Counted from the first letter of the stretch, positions 8,146 to 17,751 are shown. The stretch: 64,000 nucleotides of DNA from Ignavibacteria bacterium (GCA_025612245.1 JAAXKQ010000003.1:124001-188000); one strand, 5' to 3'. The notes: generated by a model from the sequence alone, not told the origin. Program-made: numbers and translations.

Positions 8146-9141
8146 TTAGAACCACTTCATTTCTTTATACCAGTCGCAGGTCCTTTTAATTCCTTCCTCA
8201 ACTGAGATTTCCTGCCTGTAGCCCAGTTCTTTAATGGCCTTTGAGGTATCGCACGTCCAGGCAACCTGCACCAGATCCCTTGCCTTTTCAAGGTTCAAGG
8301 TTGCAGGCTTTGAGCTGAACATGGCAAAAAACTGTGCAATTGCGGCAATGGTATAAACAATGAAATGAGGCACCTTAACCTTCAGTGCTTTTTTATTGAG
8401 CACCTTTGCTGTTATCTTTCCTATCTCATTCCAGTTATAAAGCTTCTCTGAGCTGATGAAATACGTTTTGCAGACCGAGTTCTCATTTATTGCGGCAAGA
8501 TAAAAGCCCCTTACAAGGTCCAGCACATGAATAAGGCTGAGCTCCTTGTCCTTCATGCCTACCATTGTCATGAGTCCCCTGTTGAATGTCTGAAAGAAGA
8601 TAAATACCTCCGTATCGCGCTCTCCATAGACGGCAGGAGCCCTGCAGATGGTAATCGGGAGCCTGTCCATGTACGTCTTTGCAAGTCTTTCTTCTTCAAG
8701 CTTGCTTTTAGCGTAAGTGGTAATTGGCCTGCAGACGACCTCTTCGTTAACCGGCTTGCCTTTTTCCGACGGGCCGCACGCGGTCTGGCTGCTGACAATT
8801 AAAACTCTTTTAATTGTTTCCTTTGCTTCGAAGGCCGCTTCAAGCACTGTGCGCGTGGTTTCCACGTTGCCCTTAAAATAACCTTCCGGTTCCTTGGACT
8901 TTACGACGCCTGCCACGTGAAATATATAGTCGGCACCCTTAAAGGCTTTCTTCAGGCCTTCTTTGTCGAAGAGTCCGCAATCTATAATTTCCACATTCTT
9001 TCCGCTCAGCCATTTAAGATTACTCGATTTTCTGGTTATGCATTTGACCTTAAAGTCCTTGCTTAAAAGCAGATCTACAAGATGGCTGCCCACAAAACCG
9101 TTGGCTCCTGTTACAACTGCAACCAAACTGCTGTTTTCCAT
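8146..9141 (-). CDS. Extended SDR reductase, candidate ceramide reductase
   Basis: This 331-residue NAD(P)-dependent epimerase/dehydratase-family protein has the Rossmann motif TGANGFVGSHL at the N-terminus and the active-site pair YAKSK with an upstream SSQTACGPS. A hydrophobic stretch near residue 260 (FIVYTIAAIAQFFAMF) suggests membrane association. It is divergently transcribed from a serine-palmitoyltransferase-like gene across 136 bases, and a GNAT-like acyltransferase follows that gene. In bacteria that make sphingolipids, an SDR of this class reduces the keto-ceramide. Assignment to that step rests on gene context; general sugar-epimerase activity is the alternative. Confidence 0.65.
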   Translation of the reverse strand: MENSSLVAVVTGANGFVGSHLVDLLLSKDFKVKCITRKSSNLKWLSGKNVEIIDCGLFDKEGLKKAFKGADYIFHVAGVVKSKEPEGYFKGNVETTRTVLEAAFEAKETIKRVLIVSSQTACGPSEKGKPVNEEVVCRPITTYAKSKLEEERLAKTYMDRLPITICRAPAVYGERDTEVFIFFQTFNRGLMTMVGMKDKELSLIHVLDLVRGFYLAAINENSVCKTYFISSEKLYNWNEIGKITAKVLNKKALKVKVPHFIVYTIAAIAQFFAMFSSKPATLNLEKARDLVQVAWTCDTSKAIKELGYRQEISVEEGIKRTCDWYKEMKWF

Positions 9142-9277
9142 AATAATTCCATTTGATTTTAAGATGATTTAATTATAGATTTTGCATTAAAATTAATCTA
9201 TACGCGTGAACTAGGCAAAAATATAAATAAAGAATTAAAATTTCATATAAAGTTAATACTATTTTAGGAGGAATATT

Positions 9278-10471
9278 TTGGATCTATTTACGAAGTGCTT
9301 TGAATTTACCAGGGCAGATGAGGTAAAGGCATCAGGTCTTTATCCTTATTTCAGGGAAATTGAAGAAAATGAAGGGCCTGTTGTAACGATGAAGGGTAAG
9401 AAGGTTATTATGGCAGGATCCAACAACTATCTTGGTCTGACTGCACATCCAAGGGTAAAAGAAGCTGCTATTAAAGCTATTGAAAGATACGGGACAGGCT
9501 GTTCCGGTTCACGCTATCTGACAGGAACAATTGATCTGCACGTGGAATTGGAAGAAAAACTCGCAAAGTTTTTAGGTAAGGAAGCATGCCTCCTTTTCAG
9601 TACCGGATATCAGACCGCTCAGGGTATAATTCCTACTCTGGTACAGCGCGGCGAATACGTGGTTTCTGATAAAGACAACCATGCATGCATAGTTGCCGGT
9701 AACCTGATGGCTAAAGGCGCTACGGCCGAGATCATCCGCTACAGGCATAACGACATGAATGACCTCGAAAGGGTCATAAAGAAGCTCCCGCACGAAGCCG
9801 GAAAGCTCATCGTTTCAGACGGCGTTTTCTCCACAGGCGGTGAAATTGTAGACTTGCCTACACTGAATAAAATTGCAAAAGAAAATAACGCAAGAATTTT
9901 AATTGACGACGCACACGCAGTTGGCGTCATCGGCAAGGGCGGAAGAGGCACTGCAAGCGAGTTCAACCTTGTTGATGAAACAGACATGACAATGGGAACC
10001 TTCAGCAAGACATTTGCCTCACTGGGAGGATTTGTCGTTGGCGAAGCAAAGGTGATCAACTACCTGAAGCACCAGTCCCCTGCCCTAATTTTCAGCGCTT
10101 CACCAACTCCAGCCTCAGTTGCAGCAGCAATCGCGGCCCTGGAAATCTTAATCGAAGAACCGGAAAGAGTCGACCGCGTTGTAAGAAACGCAAATAAAGT
10201 AAGATCATGCCTCAAAGATGCAGGCTTTAACGTCATAGACAGCAGGACGGCAATTGTACCTGTTCTTATTGGCGATGATGAACTCACATTCAAACTGGGC
10301 AAAATGCTTTTCGACGACGGCGTATTTGTTAACGTCTTCATCGCCCCCGGTGTTCCTCAGGGAAGACAAATGATGAGAACCAGCTACATGTCTACACACG
10401 AGGACGAACACCTGGATTACATCATTGATGCAATGAAGCGTAACGGCAAAAAGCTGGGCATTATTGAATAA
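9278..10471 (+). CDS. spt: Alpha-oxoamine synthase, probable serine palmitoyltransferase
   Basis: The 397-residue PLP enzyme belongs to the alpha-oxoamine synthase family (serine palmitoyltransferase, KBL, BioF). It starts at TTG after AGGAGG. Visible features are [22 protein letters not shown], the ring-stacking His in KDNHACIV, the cofactor-binding Asp/His in LIDDAHAVG, and the Schiff-base Lys in GTFSKTFAS. Such enzymes condense an amino acid with an acyl-CoA or acyl-ACP. The choice of serine/palmitoyl over glycine/acetyl rests on its neighbours: an acyltransferase-like gene downstream and an SDR upstream, the trio of bacterial ceramide synthesis. No biotin genes are nearby, which argues against BioF. 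Confidence 0.75.
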   Translation: MDLFTKCFEFTRADEVKASGLYPYFREIEENEGPVVTMKGKKVIMAGSNNYLGLTAHPRVKEAAIKAIERYGTGCSGSRYLTGTIDLHVELEEKLAKFLGKEACLLFSTGYQTAQGIIPTLVQRGEYVVSDKDNHACIVAGNLMAKGATAEIIRYRHNDMNDLERVIKKLPHEAGKLIVSDGVFSTGGEIVDLPTLNKIAKENNARILIDDAHAVGVIGKGGRGTASEFNLVDETDMTMGTFSKTFASLGGFVVGEAKVINYLKHQSPALIFSASPTPASVAAAIAALEILIEEPERVDRVVRNANKVRSCLKDAGFNVIDSRTAIVPVLIGDDELTFKLGKMLFDDGVFVNVFIAPGVPQGRQMMRTSYMSTHEDEHLDYIIDAMKRNGKKLGIIE

Positions 10472-10500
10472 AGAATAGTCTAAGCAGTCAAATTTACCTG

Positions 10501-10550
10501 TCTCATGCTCCCGCTTAAATGGCGGGAGCATGAGAGGTCTTTTAATTTTT
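10501..10550 (+). terminator. Strong hairpin between spt and the acyltransferase
   Basis: A perfect 14-base stem, TCTCATGCTCCCGC with its complement, encloses a 7-base loop. It is followed by GGTC and a T-rich tail. It could terminate or attenuate transcription into the next gene, lowering its expression relative to spt. Confidence 0.75.
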
Positions 10551-10599
10551 ATCAGCATACTATAAGATTCTCAGTATGCTTTTTTTTTAGGGGAATAAA

Positions 10600-11721
10600 A
10601 TGGGAAATATAACTATTAAAACGGTCAGCTCGAAAAAAGACCTCATGAGGTTCATCAAGCTGCCATGGAAAATTTACGACGGAGATCCAAACTGGGTACC
10701 GCCTCTGATCATGGATAGAAAGAAGATCCTGAGCAAGGAGAAAAATCCTTTCTACCAGCACGCAGAAATGGAAATGTTTCTGGCCGAAAAAGACGGCGAG
10801 ACCGTTGGAAGAATTGCTGCAATTAAAAACGACCTGCACAATAAGTACCACGACGACAACGCGGGCTTCTTTGGCTTTTTTGAATGCATTAACGACCAGG
10901 AAGTTGCAAACAAACTTTTCGATGCCTCAAAAGAGTGGCTGAAATCAAAGGGCCTGACACTCATGAGGGGACCTGCAAGCCCTTCCAGCAACGACGAATG
11001 GGGAATGCTTCTCGACGGCTTTGACGACTCTCCAAGACTTCTTATGACTTATAACCCCAGCTATTATCTTGACCTCTGCGATAACTATGGTCTCAGGAAA
11101 GAAAAGGACCTTTATGCCTATAAGCTGGAAAATGAAAAGGTAATGTCTTCAGAAAAACTCAAACGTGTTGCAGAACTGGCTGCAAAACGCGCAGGGCTCC
11201 AGATCGAAGAGCTTAATGTGAAGGAGTTCAAGAAGGAGCTCGAAAAAGTAAAGTACGTCTACAACAAAGCCTGGGCTCCGAACTGGGGATTTGTACCTCT
11301 TACAGACGGGGAGCTGGATGCAATGGCTGCAGACCTTAAACCACTTGCAGAACCCTCGCTTGTAATTTTTGGCAAAATAAACGACCAGCTCGCGGGCTTC
11401 GCACTGGTTATGCTCGACTATAACCAGGTCTTTAAGGAGATGAACGGAAGACTCTTCCCGTTCGGCTTTATTAAAATGTTTACGCAAAAGAAAAAAATCA
11501 CCTGGTGCAGAATTATTACGCTGGGACTCATTCCAGAGTTTCAGAAGAAGGGACTCGATGCCGCATTCTACTATGAGATCGTACAGAGGGCACATGCTAT
11601 CGGGATCGACCTCGGTGAGGCGAGCTGGATACTGGAAGACAATGAAATGATGAACAGGGGCGCACAGGTAATGAATGGCGAACTTTACAAGAAATACAGA
11701 GTATATAATATGAGTATTTAA
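10600..11721 (+). CDS. GNAT-fold acyltransferase, candidate bacterial ceramide synthase
   Basis: The 373-residue protein resembles large GNAT-superfamily proteins whose N-terminus reads like MRFIKLPWKIYDGDPNWVPPL. The segment MFLAEKDGETVGRIAAI is the acetyltransferase-type strand-helix unit, and ITLGLIPEFQKKGLDAAFYYE resembles the acyl-CoA pyrophosphate loop. This family includes the bacterial ceramide synthase that N-acylates the long-chain base. Placement directly after the serine-palmitoyltransferase-like gene supports that role. An AGGGG site precedes the ATG. A dedicated terminator lies before it and another after it, so it may also be read from its own promoter. Function is inferred. 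Confidence 0.65.
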   Translation: MGNITIKTVSSKKDLMRFIKLPWKIYDGDPNWVPPLIMDRKKILSKEKNPFYQHAEMEMFLAEKDGETVGRIAAIKNDLHNKYHDDNAGFFGFFECINDQEVANKLFDASKEWLKSKGLTLMRGPASPSSNDEWGMLLDGFDDSPRLLMTYNPSYYLDLCDNYGLRKEKDLYAYKLENEKVMSSEKLKRVAELAAKRAGLQIEELNVKEFKKELEKVKYVYNKAWAPNWGFVPLTDGELDAMAADLKPLAEPSLVIFGKINDQLAGFALVMLDYNQVFKEMNGRLFPFGFIKMFTQKKKITWCRIITLGLIPEFQKKGLDAAFYYEIVQRAHAIGIDLGEASWILEDNEMMNRGAQVMNGELYKKYRVYNMSI

Positions 11722-11730
11722 TTCACCCGA

Positions 11731-11762
11731 AGCGGCCCTTTTACCGGGGCCGCTTTTTTTTT
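11731..11762 (+). terminator. Rho-independent terminator
   Basis: AGCGGCCC pairs with GGGCCGCT around an 8-base loop and is followed by nine T residues. It closes the putative sphingolipid gene pair. Confidence 0.85.
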
Positions 11763-11777
11763 CAAGGACCCACGGAT

Positions 11778-13751
11778 ATGCTAAAAAAACTATTCATTCT
11801 CTTTCTTATTTCCTCTCCCCTATTTTCACAGTACACACCGGCCGATATTGACCTGGCGGAAACAACTTATTCCAGGACCTTTAAGCCTGAGGTAATAAAT
11901 AAATACCTCTCTTCAGGCCGCACTGAAAACGTGAAGGCCGCACTTCTGAGCCTGAGCAACTCCAGCGATACCTCGTTTATTAAGACAATTACAGGACTCA
12001 GTTTCTATAAATACGGCAGCTATATTTCGTTTGCCCTGTCCGCCCTTGGGCCATCTGAGGCATCCGCATCATACCTGCTGAAAAAAGTACTGGATGGAAA
12101 GGAAGGGCGCTTCCGGGAAGCAGCTTTCGACGCCCTTGGGAAAACAGGAGGCATAAAAGCCCTAAATACTCTCCTTGAAAAGTATGGCGAAGGCAGTGAT
12201 GAGTTCGAGGGTATATCGCTCGCAATTGCAGGCTTTAACTCAAGAGGTATTAAGTCAAAAGCCGGCAAAGAGCTTTCAATCCTGAATGACGAGGTTTCAG
12301 ACAAGGAGCTCCCCTTAAAGAGAAGAATACAGGCGGCATTCGCCATTTCCAGAGGCATGCCTTCAAAGGCTACCGAAGAAATCCTCTTAAAAATCCTTTC
12401 TGAAAAGGGACAAAAGGAAGACAACATAATACTCAGGCAGTACGCGCTTTCTGCCTTAAGAAAGCTTAAGAGCTTTCATGGCAGCCTCGCTCTTGAAAAA
12501 AGTCTTCTTGGCGATCCCGACTGGAGAATTAGGTGCGAGGCGGCAAAAGTCCTCTGTTACTGCAATTTTAAGAATGAGGAAGAGCTAAGTGCTTACCTTC
12601 AGCTTTTGAAGGATAAAAATCCGAACGTTTCCAGGCAGGCTGCCATATCCCTGCGTGAGGCATCCCTGGATAATGCACTAAAGGACATTCTTAAGCGTGA
12701 ACTTACAAAAGCGCTCGAAGAAGATTTTACAGGCAATACTCTGGGGGAAATATATCTCACGCTTTCCAGGCTGGAGCCGGCTGATGCCTTTAATATATAT
12801 GAGAAGAAACAGGATAAACTGGAAAAAGGATTTTTCTACCGTATGATGGAGGAAAACTTCACCGCACCGGAAAAGAACTTTAAGCTGCTGGAAGAAAGCA
12901 CCCCAGGAACAAAAGCCGAAGAGCTTGAGAAACTGAATGCCCTGATTTCACTTCAGCCTTACCTGAAAGGTACCAGCATGCTCGATAGCATATTGCTTGG
13001 AAGCCTGTCCTCCGGCTTTGCTGCCGCTGTTTCCATTACAGCCGACGGTGTGGATTCCATGTTTATTTCAAGGCACCAGGATGAGCTCAAAAGAATCATA
13101 AAAAGGCAGACAGACATTCACCTCAACGACCCGCAATTTACGGAAAGCAACTTCTCTCTTGCAGGTCTGGCAGGCAAGATTTCGCCCGAGTTCAGAGCCG
13201 AAGTGCTCAATTATATGAAAAGGGCCACACTTTACTCTACGAACTCCTTTGCCTACAGGGAGCTTGGCAAAGTTACAAAACCAGGCAAGGACATAAACAA
13301 CTTTGCCGAATTTTGGGAAAATGCGTTTCGATATAAATTTGCCACAGTTTCAACCAGGAAAGGGAGCTTTACAATAAAGCTGAATCCCGAAATGTCACCC
13401 GTTTCGGTTGGCAGCTTCTGCAGCCTGGCTAAAAATGGATTCTTTAATGGCATTATTTTCCACCGCGTAGTGCCCAATTTTGTAATTCAGGCAGGCGATC
13501 CCGAAGGAACCGGATGGGGCGGTCCCGGGTACGAGATCATTTCGGAAGTCTCCCCCACTCCCTTCGACAGGTCATACGTCGGAATGGCCAGTGCAGGCAA
13601 AGACACCGAAGGCTCTCAGTGGTTCATAATGCACAGCAGTTTTCCCCACCTTAACGGCCGTTACAGCAACTTCGGCAAAGTAGTTGAAGGCATGGACACA
13701 GTTGACACGATTGACCAGGGGGATCAGATAATTGCAATTGAATTAAAGTAA
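11778..13751 (+). CDS. Exported HEAT-repeat protein fused to a cyclophilin domain
   Basis: The 657-residue product starts with a signal peptide (MLKKLFILFLISSPLFSQ). Residues about 50-310 are helical HEAT-like repeats (for example RFREAAFDALGKTGG, DWRIRCEAAKVLCYC, NPNVSRQAAISLREA). From about residue 520 there is a cyclophilin-type peptidyl-prolyl isomerase domain with GSFTIKLNPEMSPVSVGSF, the catalytic region IIFHRVVPNFVIQAGDP, and GSQWFIMHS. The catalytic Arg in FHRV is present. It is probably a periplasmic folding factor whose repeats bind client proteins. The last domain ends exactly at the C-terminus, so the fusion appears complete. Confidence 0.85.
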   Translation: MLKKLFILFLISSPLFSQYTPADIDLAETTYSRTFKPEVINKYLSSGRTENVKAALLSLSNSSDTSFIKTITGLSFYKYGSYISFALSALGPSEASASYLLKKVLDGKEGRFREAAFDALGKTGGIKALNTLLEKYGEGSDEFEGISLAIAGFNSRGIKSKAGKELSILNDEVSDKELPLKRRIQAAFAISRGMPSKATEEILLKILSEKGQKEDNIILRQYALSALRKLKSFHGSLALEKSLLGDPDWRIRCEAAKVLCYCNFKNEEELSAYLQLLKDKNPNVSRQAAISLREASLDNALKDILKRELTKALEEDFTGNTLGEIYLTLSRLEPADAFNIYEKKQDKLEKGFFYRMMEENFTAPEKNFKLLEESTPGTKAEELEKLNALISLQPYLKGTSMLDSILLGSLSSGFAAAVSITADGVDSMFISRHQDELKRIIKRQTDIHLNDPQFTESNFSLAGLAGKISPEFRAEVLNYMKRATLYSTNSFAYRELGKVTKPGKDINNFAEFWENAFRYKFATVSTRKGSFTIKLNPEMSPVSVGSFCSLAKNGFFNGIIFHRVVPNFVIQAGDPEGTGWGGPGYEIISEVSPTPFDRSYVGMASAGKDTEGSQWFIMHSSFPHLNGRYSNFGKVVEGMDTVDTIDQGDQIIAIELK

Positions 13752-13805
13752 AACCCGGCTTCAGGAAACAGAATGCTGGTATTTATTCCAGAATTATAAG
13801 TTCCT

Positions 13806-13839
13806 AATTTTTAATTTTTAATTTTTAATTTCTAATTTT
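13806..13839. repeat. Heptanucleotide tandem repeat (AATTTTT)
   Basis: Four full units of AATTTTT (one with a C substitution) plus a partial unit lie in the gap after the cyclophilin-fusion gene. The period is seven bases. A second, C-containing period-7 array lies near 32.5 kb. Confidence 0.75.
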
Positions 13840-13866
13840 GCCGCTGAATGAAGGCAATGGAAATGG

Positions 13867-13903
13867 AAAAGCCGGGCCATTTGATCCCGGCTTTTATTCA
13901 TAA
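13867..13903. terminator. Bidirectional terminator between convergent genes
   Basis: AAAAGCCGGG pairs perfectly with CCCGGCTTTT around a 9-base loop. T or A tracts at each end make it usable from both strands, serving the cyclophilin-fusion gene and the DUF4835 gene. Confidence 0.8.
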
Positions 13904-13905
13904 AA

Positions 13906-14796
13906 TTAATGCTGTTCCATGGCTTCGTCATACTTTGAAATATGCGCCGGATCCACTTTCTTTAGTGTGGTAAAGATCGACTTGTCGGGGTAGTCGCTCA
14001 AATAGTTTATTATTTCGGCGTTCTTGGTATCAAAGAACACCTTCATCAGAATGCCTCTGATATCCTGCTTCTGCCTTAAGACGTCCAGATCCTTAATCAG
14101 CCTGGCAATATTTTCCTGCGCCTTCTGCTTATCCTGCGGGCTCTGAGCGTAGATATCGAGTCCGTTATAATGATACTGGAAAAAATCTTCCCTGAAGGTT
14201 CTGTACTTCTCGCTTATAAGGTCCTCTATCAGTCCGCGGCGGTGATAAGGGCTTGTGCTTTTTTCCCAGCCCTGGGGCTTGCTGCTGTTTGCACCCAGAA
14301 GCGTAACGTTATATGCCTGCGTAAAAAGCTGGGAGCCGCCGAGCATATTGTAGGAATCCGCGTCAAGACCTATAATCAGATATGCGTAAAAATCAAGAAA
14401 GCTTGTAAGCGGATCAAAAACAGACTGGTTAAAATACATCGACTGGCCGCGCTCATAAGTAAAACTCCAAGAGTTATCCAGCACATTCAGCATCAAAGAA
14501 GACTTGTTGCTCTTGTAAACAGGTCTTAAGCTGGTAACATATACCTGGGCGGAATAATGTGTTTCATCGGAGGCGCCGTCGAAAAATATGTTGAATGAGC
14601 ACTTGATCCTGTCCCCATCCCATGTATCACCGGTAAAATGATTGTTGTTAAGGTATTCCTGAATCTCCCGCGCAAAATTTACAAGCAGATCCCTGTTGTT
14701 TGCGGGAAGCTTTTCGGTATTAATTTTAACCACCGCATCTAGTTCCTGAGCATACATATAAAGAGGGAACAATAGAAGAACAAGTAGGTATTTCAT
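13906..14796 (-). CDS. DUF4835 family exported protein (PorD-like)
   Basis: The 296-residue protein begins with a signal peptide (MKYLLVLLLFPLYMYAQ). It follows the DUF4835 pattern throughout: ELDAVVKINTEKL, IQEYLNNNHFTGD, RIKCSFNIFFDG, QVYVTSLRPVY, FDPLTSFLDFYAYLIIGLDADSY and PYHRRGLIEDL. The family is confined to Bacteroidota-type lineages and is associated with type IX secretion under the name PorD; I recall that link but cannot verify it here. It fits with the T9SS cargo elsewhere in the window. It is divergent from the PorV/PorQ-like gene, sharing an 81-base intergenic region. Confidence 0.8.
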   Translation of the reverse strand: MKYLLVLLLFPLYMYAQELDAVVKINTEKLPANNRDLLVNFAREIQEYLNNNHFTGDTWDGDRIKCSFNIFFDGASDETHYSAQVYVTSLRPVYKSNKSSLMLNVLDNSWSFTYERGQSMYFNQSVFDPLTSFLDFYAYLIIGLDADSYNMLGGSQLFTQAYNVTLLGANSSKPQGWEKSTSPYHRRGLIEDLISEKYRTFREDFFQYHYNGLDIYAQSPQDKQKAQENIARLIKDLDVLRQKQDIRGILMKVFFDTKNAEIINYLSDYPDKSIFTTLKKVDPAHISKYDEAMEQH

Positions 14797-14877
14797 TTTT
14801 TAACCAATAGTTTATTAAAGTTTGACTTAATATATAAATTTGAATATTATAATTCCAGAGGCAAACCTTACATTTCC

Positions 14878-15693
14878 ATGCCATACTTCTTTTACATTGT
14901 TATTATAATATTAGTTTCTGCGGGGCCTGTCTTTCCACAAATGAACCCCGGCGCAAGGCAGATTGCTTTATCCAACTCGGATGCAGCCTTGAGGGGAGAC
15001 GTGTTTTCTGCCTTTAATAACCCCGCGGGACTCTCGGGCCTCAGGGATAGAGAGCTGGGGGTTTTCTACTCCCCTTCACCCTTTGGACTTAAGGAGCTCT
15101 CCAATGCCGCTGCAGCATATACAGAACCACTGCCCCTGGGAACACTCTCCCTTGGAGCCTCTACGTTCGGATTTTCACTCTACAGGAAGAACAACTTCTT
15201 ACTGGCTTACGCGCTTGAAATCCTGGATTTCAGCCTTGGCTTAAGCCTGAACCTTCATAATTTGACCATTAAGAATTACGGCTCGGCAAACTCACTGACC
15301 TTAAACCCCGGCATTTTAATCCCCATTTTAAGAGAGCTCAGCTGGGGGCTTTCTGTCCAGAATATACTAAACGCCTCAATCGGAAAAGAAAGCGGCCAGA
15401 TTCCAAGAGTAGTCTTTACGGGCTTCAGCTATCAGCCTCACAGGACGGTCATATTAAACGCTGCAATCGAAAAATCCAGCGGAAGCCCGGTTTCATTCAG
15501 AACAGGTATTGAGTACGCCATTATAAAATATTTTTCGCTCAGGATCGGGCTTTCGACTGAACCCGACAGGTTCTCAGCCGGGGCAGGAATAAACTATTCC
15601 TTCCTTAAATTCGATTACGCCGTATTTACTCACCAGGACCTTGGACTTACTCACCAGATAGGAACAGTCCTGAGTTTTAACGCTAATGACTAA
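14878..15693 (+). CDS. PorV/PorQ-like outer-membrane beta-barrel
   Basis: This 271-residue outer-membrane protein has a signal peptide ending near VFPQ. The N-terminal ARQIALSNSDAALRGDVFSAFNNPAGLSG is the signature of PorV/PorQ/UPF0164-type FadL-like barrels. The rest alternates polar and hydrophobic residues in antiparallel strands and ends LSFNAND. Proteins of this type either belong to the T9SS machinery or act as generic outer-membrane channels. Gene order after DUF4835 and before another barrel suggests an envelope locus. Which Por protein it represents cannot be settled from sequence alone. Confidence 0.75.
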   Translation: MPYFFYIVIIILVSAGPVFPQMNPGARQIALSNSDAALRGDVFSAFNNPAGLSGLRDRELGVFYSPSPFGLKELSNAAAAYTEPLPLGTLSLGASTFGFSLYRKNNFLLAYALEILDFSLGLSLNLHNLTIKNYGSANSLTLNPGILIPILRELSWGLSVQNILNASIGKESGQIPRVVFTGFSYQPHRTVILNAAIEKSSGSPVSFRTGIEYAIIKYFSLRIGLSTEPDRFSAGAGINYSFLKFDYAVFTHQDLGLTHQIGTVLSFNAND

Positions 15694-15749
15694 TACTCGG
15701 GATTCAACCCCGGAGCTTTTAATATTATAATTAGCCCTTAACACTTAAG

Positions 15750-17747
15750 ATGAAAATTCCCTTAATAATACTGCCGGGGTTTATGCTCCTCCTAAGCAGT
15801 TTTGCTTTTGCACAGAACGATTCACTTTTAACTGGAGACGACCTTTTCTGGAATAATTTACTTGAAGAAAACCTGACAGAGGCCGATGAATCCGGGCTAA
15901 GCGAGGGACTGGAAAGCCAGCCGGTTGATCCTCTTGACCTGAATAAGGCGACGCTGGAGGACCTGCTCCGTATACCATTTCTCAGCTACCAGGATGCAAA
16001 ACTGATCCTGGAATACAGGAAAACCTCCGGAATATTCTTTTCCCCAAATGAGCTATACATGGTAAAAGGAATCCCTAAGCCGCTTATTCAAAACGTCTTA
16101 CCATTCCTGTTTGTAAGCTCTTATAAAGTAAAATCTACAACTTCTTCTACTTTAAAAGCAACTCCTGAACTTATACCAATTCCGGACATTGATTTTCGTT
16201 CCAGGATGCAGAGTAACTCCCTTTTTTATAAGGCACTTAACTCAAAGAACTACAGCGGTTCCCCAATCAGGCTCTATAACCGCCTTAAAGTAATGCATAA
16301 AGGAGTCTATCAGCTTGGATTTATTCTTGAGAAAGATCCCGGTGAAAAGTCCTTTACCGATTTCAGTTCTTTCCACCTTTCAATCAACTCCCTCAAGCCT
16401 TTTACCACTGTTGTTTTCGGGGATTACAACCTGGAGTCCGGGCAGGGCCTGGCACTATGGAGCCCATATGGGTTCCTGAGGGAAGGCAGCGCCGTAAGTT
16501 CTTTTCACATGCAGGAAAGGAGCATAAGGCCATACCTCAGCTCCGATGAAAACAGCTTTTTAAGAGGCGCTGCTATCTCCTTGTCATTGAGCAGTTTCAG
16601 CCTTTCAGCTTTCTATTCAAATAACTTCCGTGATGCAAATACCGATACCGCCTCGGGTAAGGTAGTGTCTTTTTATACTTCCGGCTATCATAGGACGTAC
16701 ACTGAACTCCAGAAAAAAGATAAACTTAGGGAGGTTCTCTTTGGTACAAAAATGGACTACACAGTGGATGATTTACTGACCGTTGGAGCCCTTTTGTACC
16801 GTTCTGAGTTCAGCCGCTCCTTCCTTGAGGAATCCCCTTTAAGCCTTTCCGGCAACAGCTTTAATATGATGTCTTTATACTGGAAAGTATTCCTTGAGAG
16901 TGTGTTCATTTCCGGAGAAGCAGCATATGCAATGAAAAAGCCTGCCTTCACAGGGTCATTGGAACTCATTCTTACGGATAACATTTCGGCACTTGTTCAG
17001 CTAAGGCACATAGAGTCCGGCTTCCCTTCCATGCACTCTTTCTTCTCCGGCAGCACTTCAGGATGCTTAAGAGAGGAGACCGGTGTTTACGGGGGAATTA
17101 ACATAAAGACACTTTCCGGCACAATTGAGGTCTTCTACGACCAGTTCAAAAAGCAAAAGGCACAGACCATACTTCCTGCCAGCGGGCACAAATTTGGCAT
17201 CAGCTACAGCCATTGCCCCATGGAAAACCTGAAGCTGAAGCTGCGCTACAGGAACGGAGACGAAGAGATATGCGACTTATCCGGTTCCTCTTCAGCCCTA
17301 AGCTTTAGGCAGAGCCGCTCATATAAGGCAGACATCCAGTACAATTTTTCAGCCCCGGTTTTCATAAGATTCCACGCCGGGCTTAACAGGTTTCAGGCTC
17401 CCCTGTCCCCTATAGTTGAGAAAGGTTTTATTATTTTTGAGGAGACGGGGTTCTCCAGGGAAATGCTTTCCCTTTCTGCAAGGATAGCCTGTTTTAAGAC
17501 GGATTCTTACAATTCAAGGATATTCCAGACTGAATACGACACACCGGGAAACCTCGTCAGCTTCCCTTTGTTTGGACAGGGTGTAAAGTGGTATATTAAC
17601 TGCCGGTTCAGGATACTGTCCGGCATTCAGGCCTCGATGAAATACTCCGAAACCTACTTATCGAAAACGAAAGCCTCCTCCCCCGGTACATACAGCCCGG
17701 AAGAGGAAAACAGCAGTTTCAGCCTTCAGCTGGATGTGAAGCTTTAG
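15750..17747 (+). CDS. Helix-hairpin-helix domain plus outer-membrane beta-barrel
   Basis: The 665-residue protein has a signal peptide ending FAFAQ. A ComEA-like helix-hairpin-helix pair follows at about residues 55-120 (PLDLNKATLEDLLRIPFLSYQDAKLILEYRKTSG and NELYMVKGIPKPLIQNVLPF). The remaining 500 residues look like beta-barrel strands and end LQLDVKL with a strand-like C-terminus. HhH units normally contact DNA, so their presence on an outer-membrane barrel hints at DNA binding or uptake, although structural use of the fold is also possible. It follows the PorV-like gene by 56 bases in the same direction. Confidence 0.7.
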   Translation: MKIPLIILPGFMLLLSSFAFAQNDSLLTGDDLFWNNLLEENLTEADESGLSEGLESQPVDPLDLNKATLEDLLRIPFLSYQDAKLILEYRKTSGIFFSPNELYMVKGIPKPLIQNVLPFLFVSSYKVKSTTSSTLKATPELIPIPDIDFRSRMQSNSLFYKALNSKNYSGSPIRLYNRLKVMHKGVYQLGFILEKDPGEKSFTDFSSFHLSINSLKPFTTVVFGDYNLESGQGLALWSPYGFLREGSAVSSFHMQERSIRPYLSSDENSFLRGAAISLSLSSFSLSAFYSNNFRDANTDTASGKVVSFYTSGYHRTYTELQKKDKLREVLFGTKMDYTVDDLLTVGALLYRSEFSRSFLEESPLSLSGNSFNMMSLYWKVFLESVFISGEAAYAMKKPAFTGSLELILTDNISALVQLRHIESGFPSMHSFFSGSTSGCLREETGVYGGINIKTLSGTIEVFYDQFKKQKAQTILPASGHKFGISYSHCPMENLKLKLRYRNGDEEICDLSGSSSALSFRQSRSYKADIQYNFSAPVFIRFHAGLNRFQAPLSPIVEKGFIIFEETGFSREMLSLSARIACFKTDSYNSRIFQTEYDTPGNLVSFPLFGQGVKWYINCRFRILSGIQASMKYSETYLSKTKASSPGTYSPEEENSSFSLQLDVKL

Positions 17748-17751
17748 ACAC

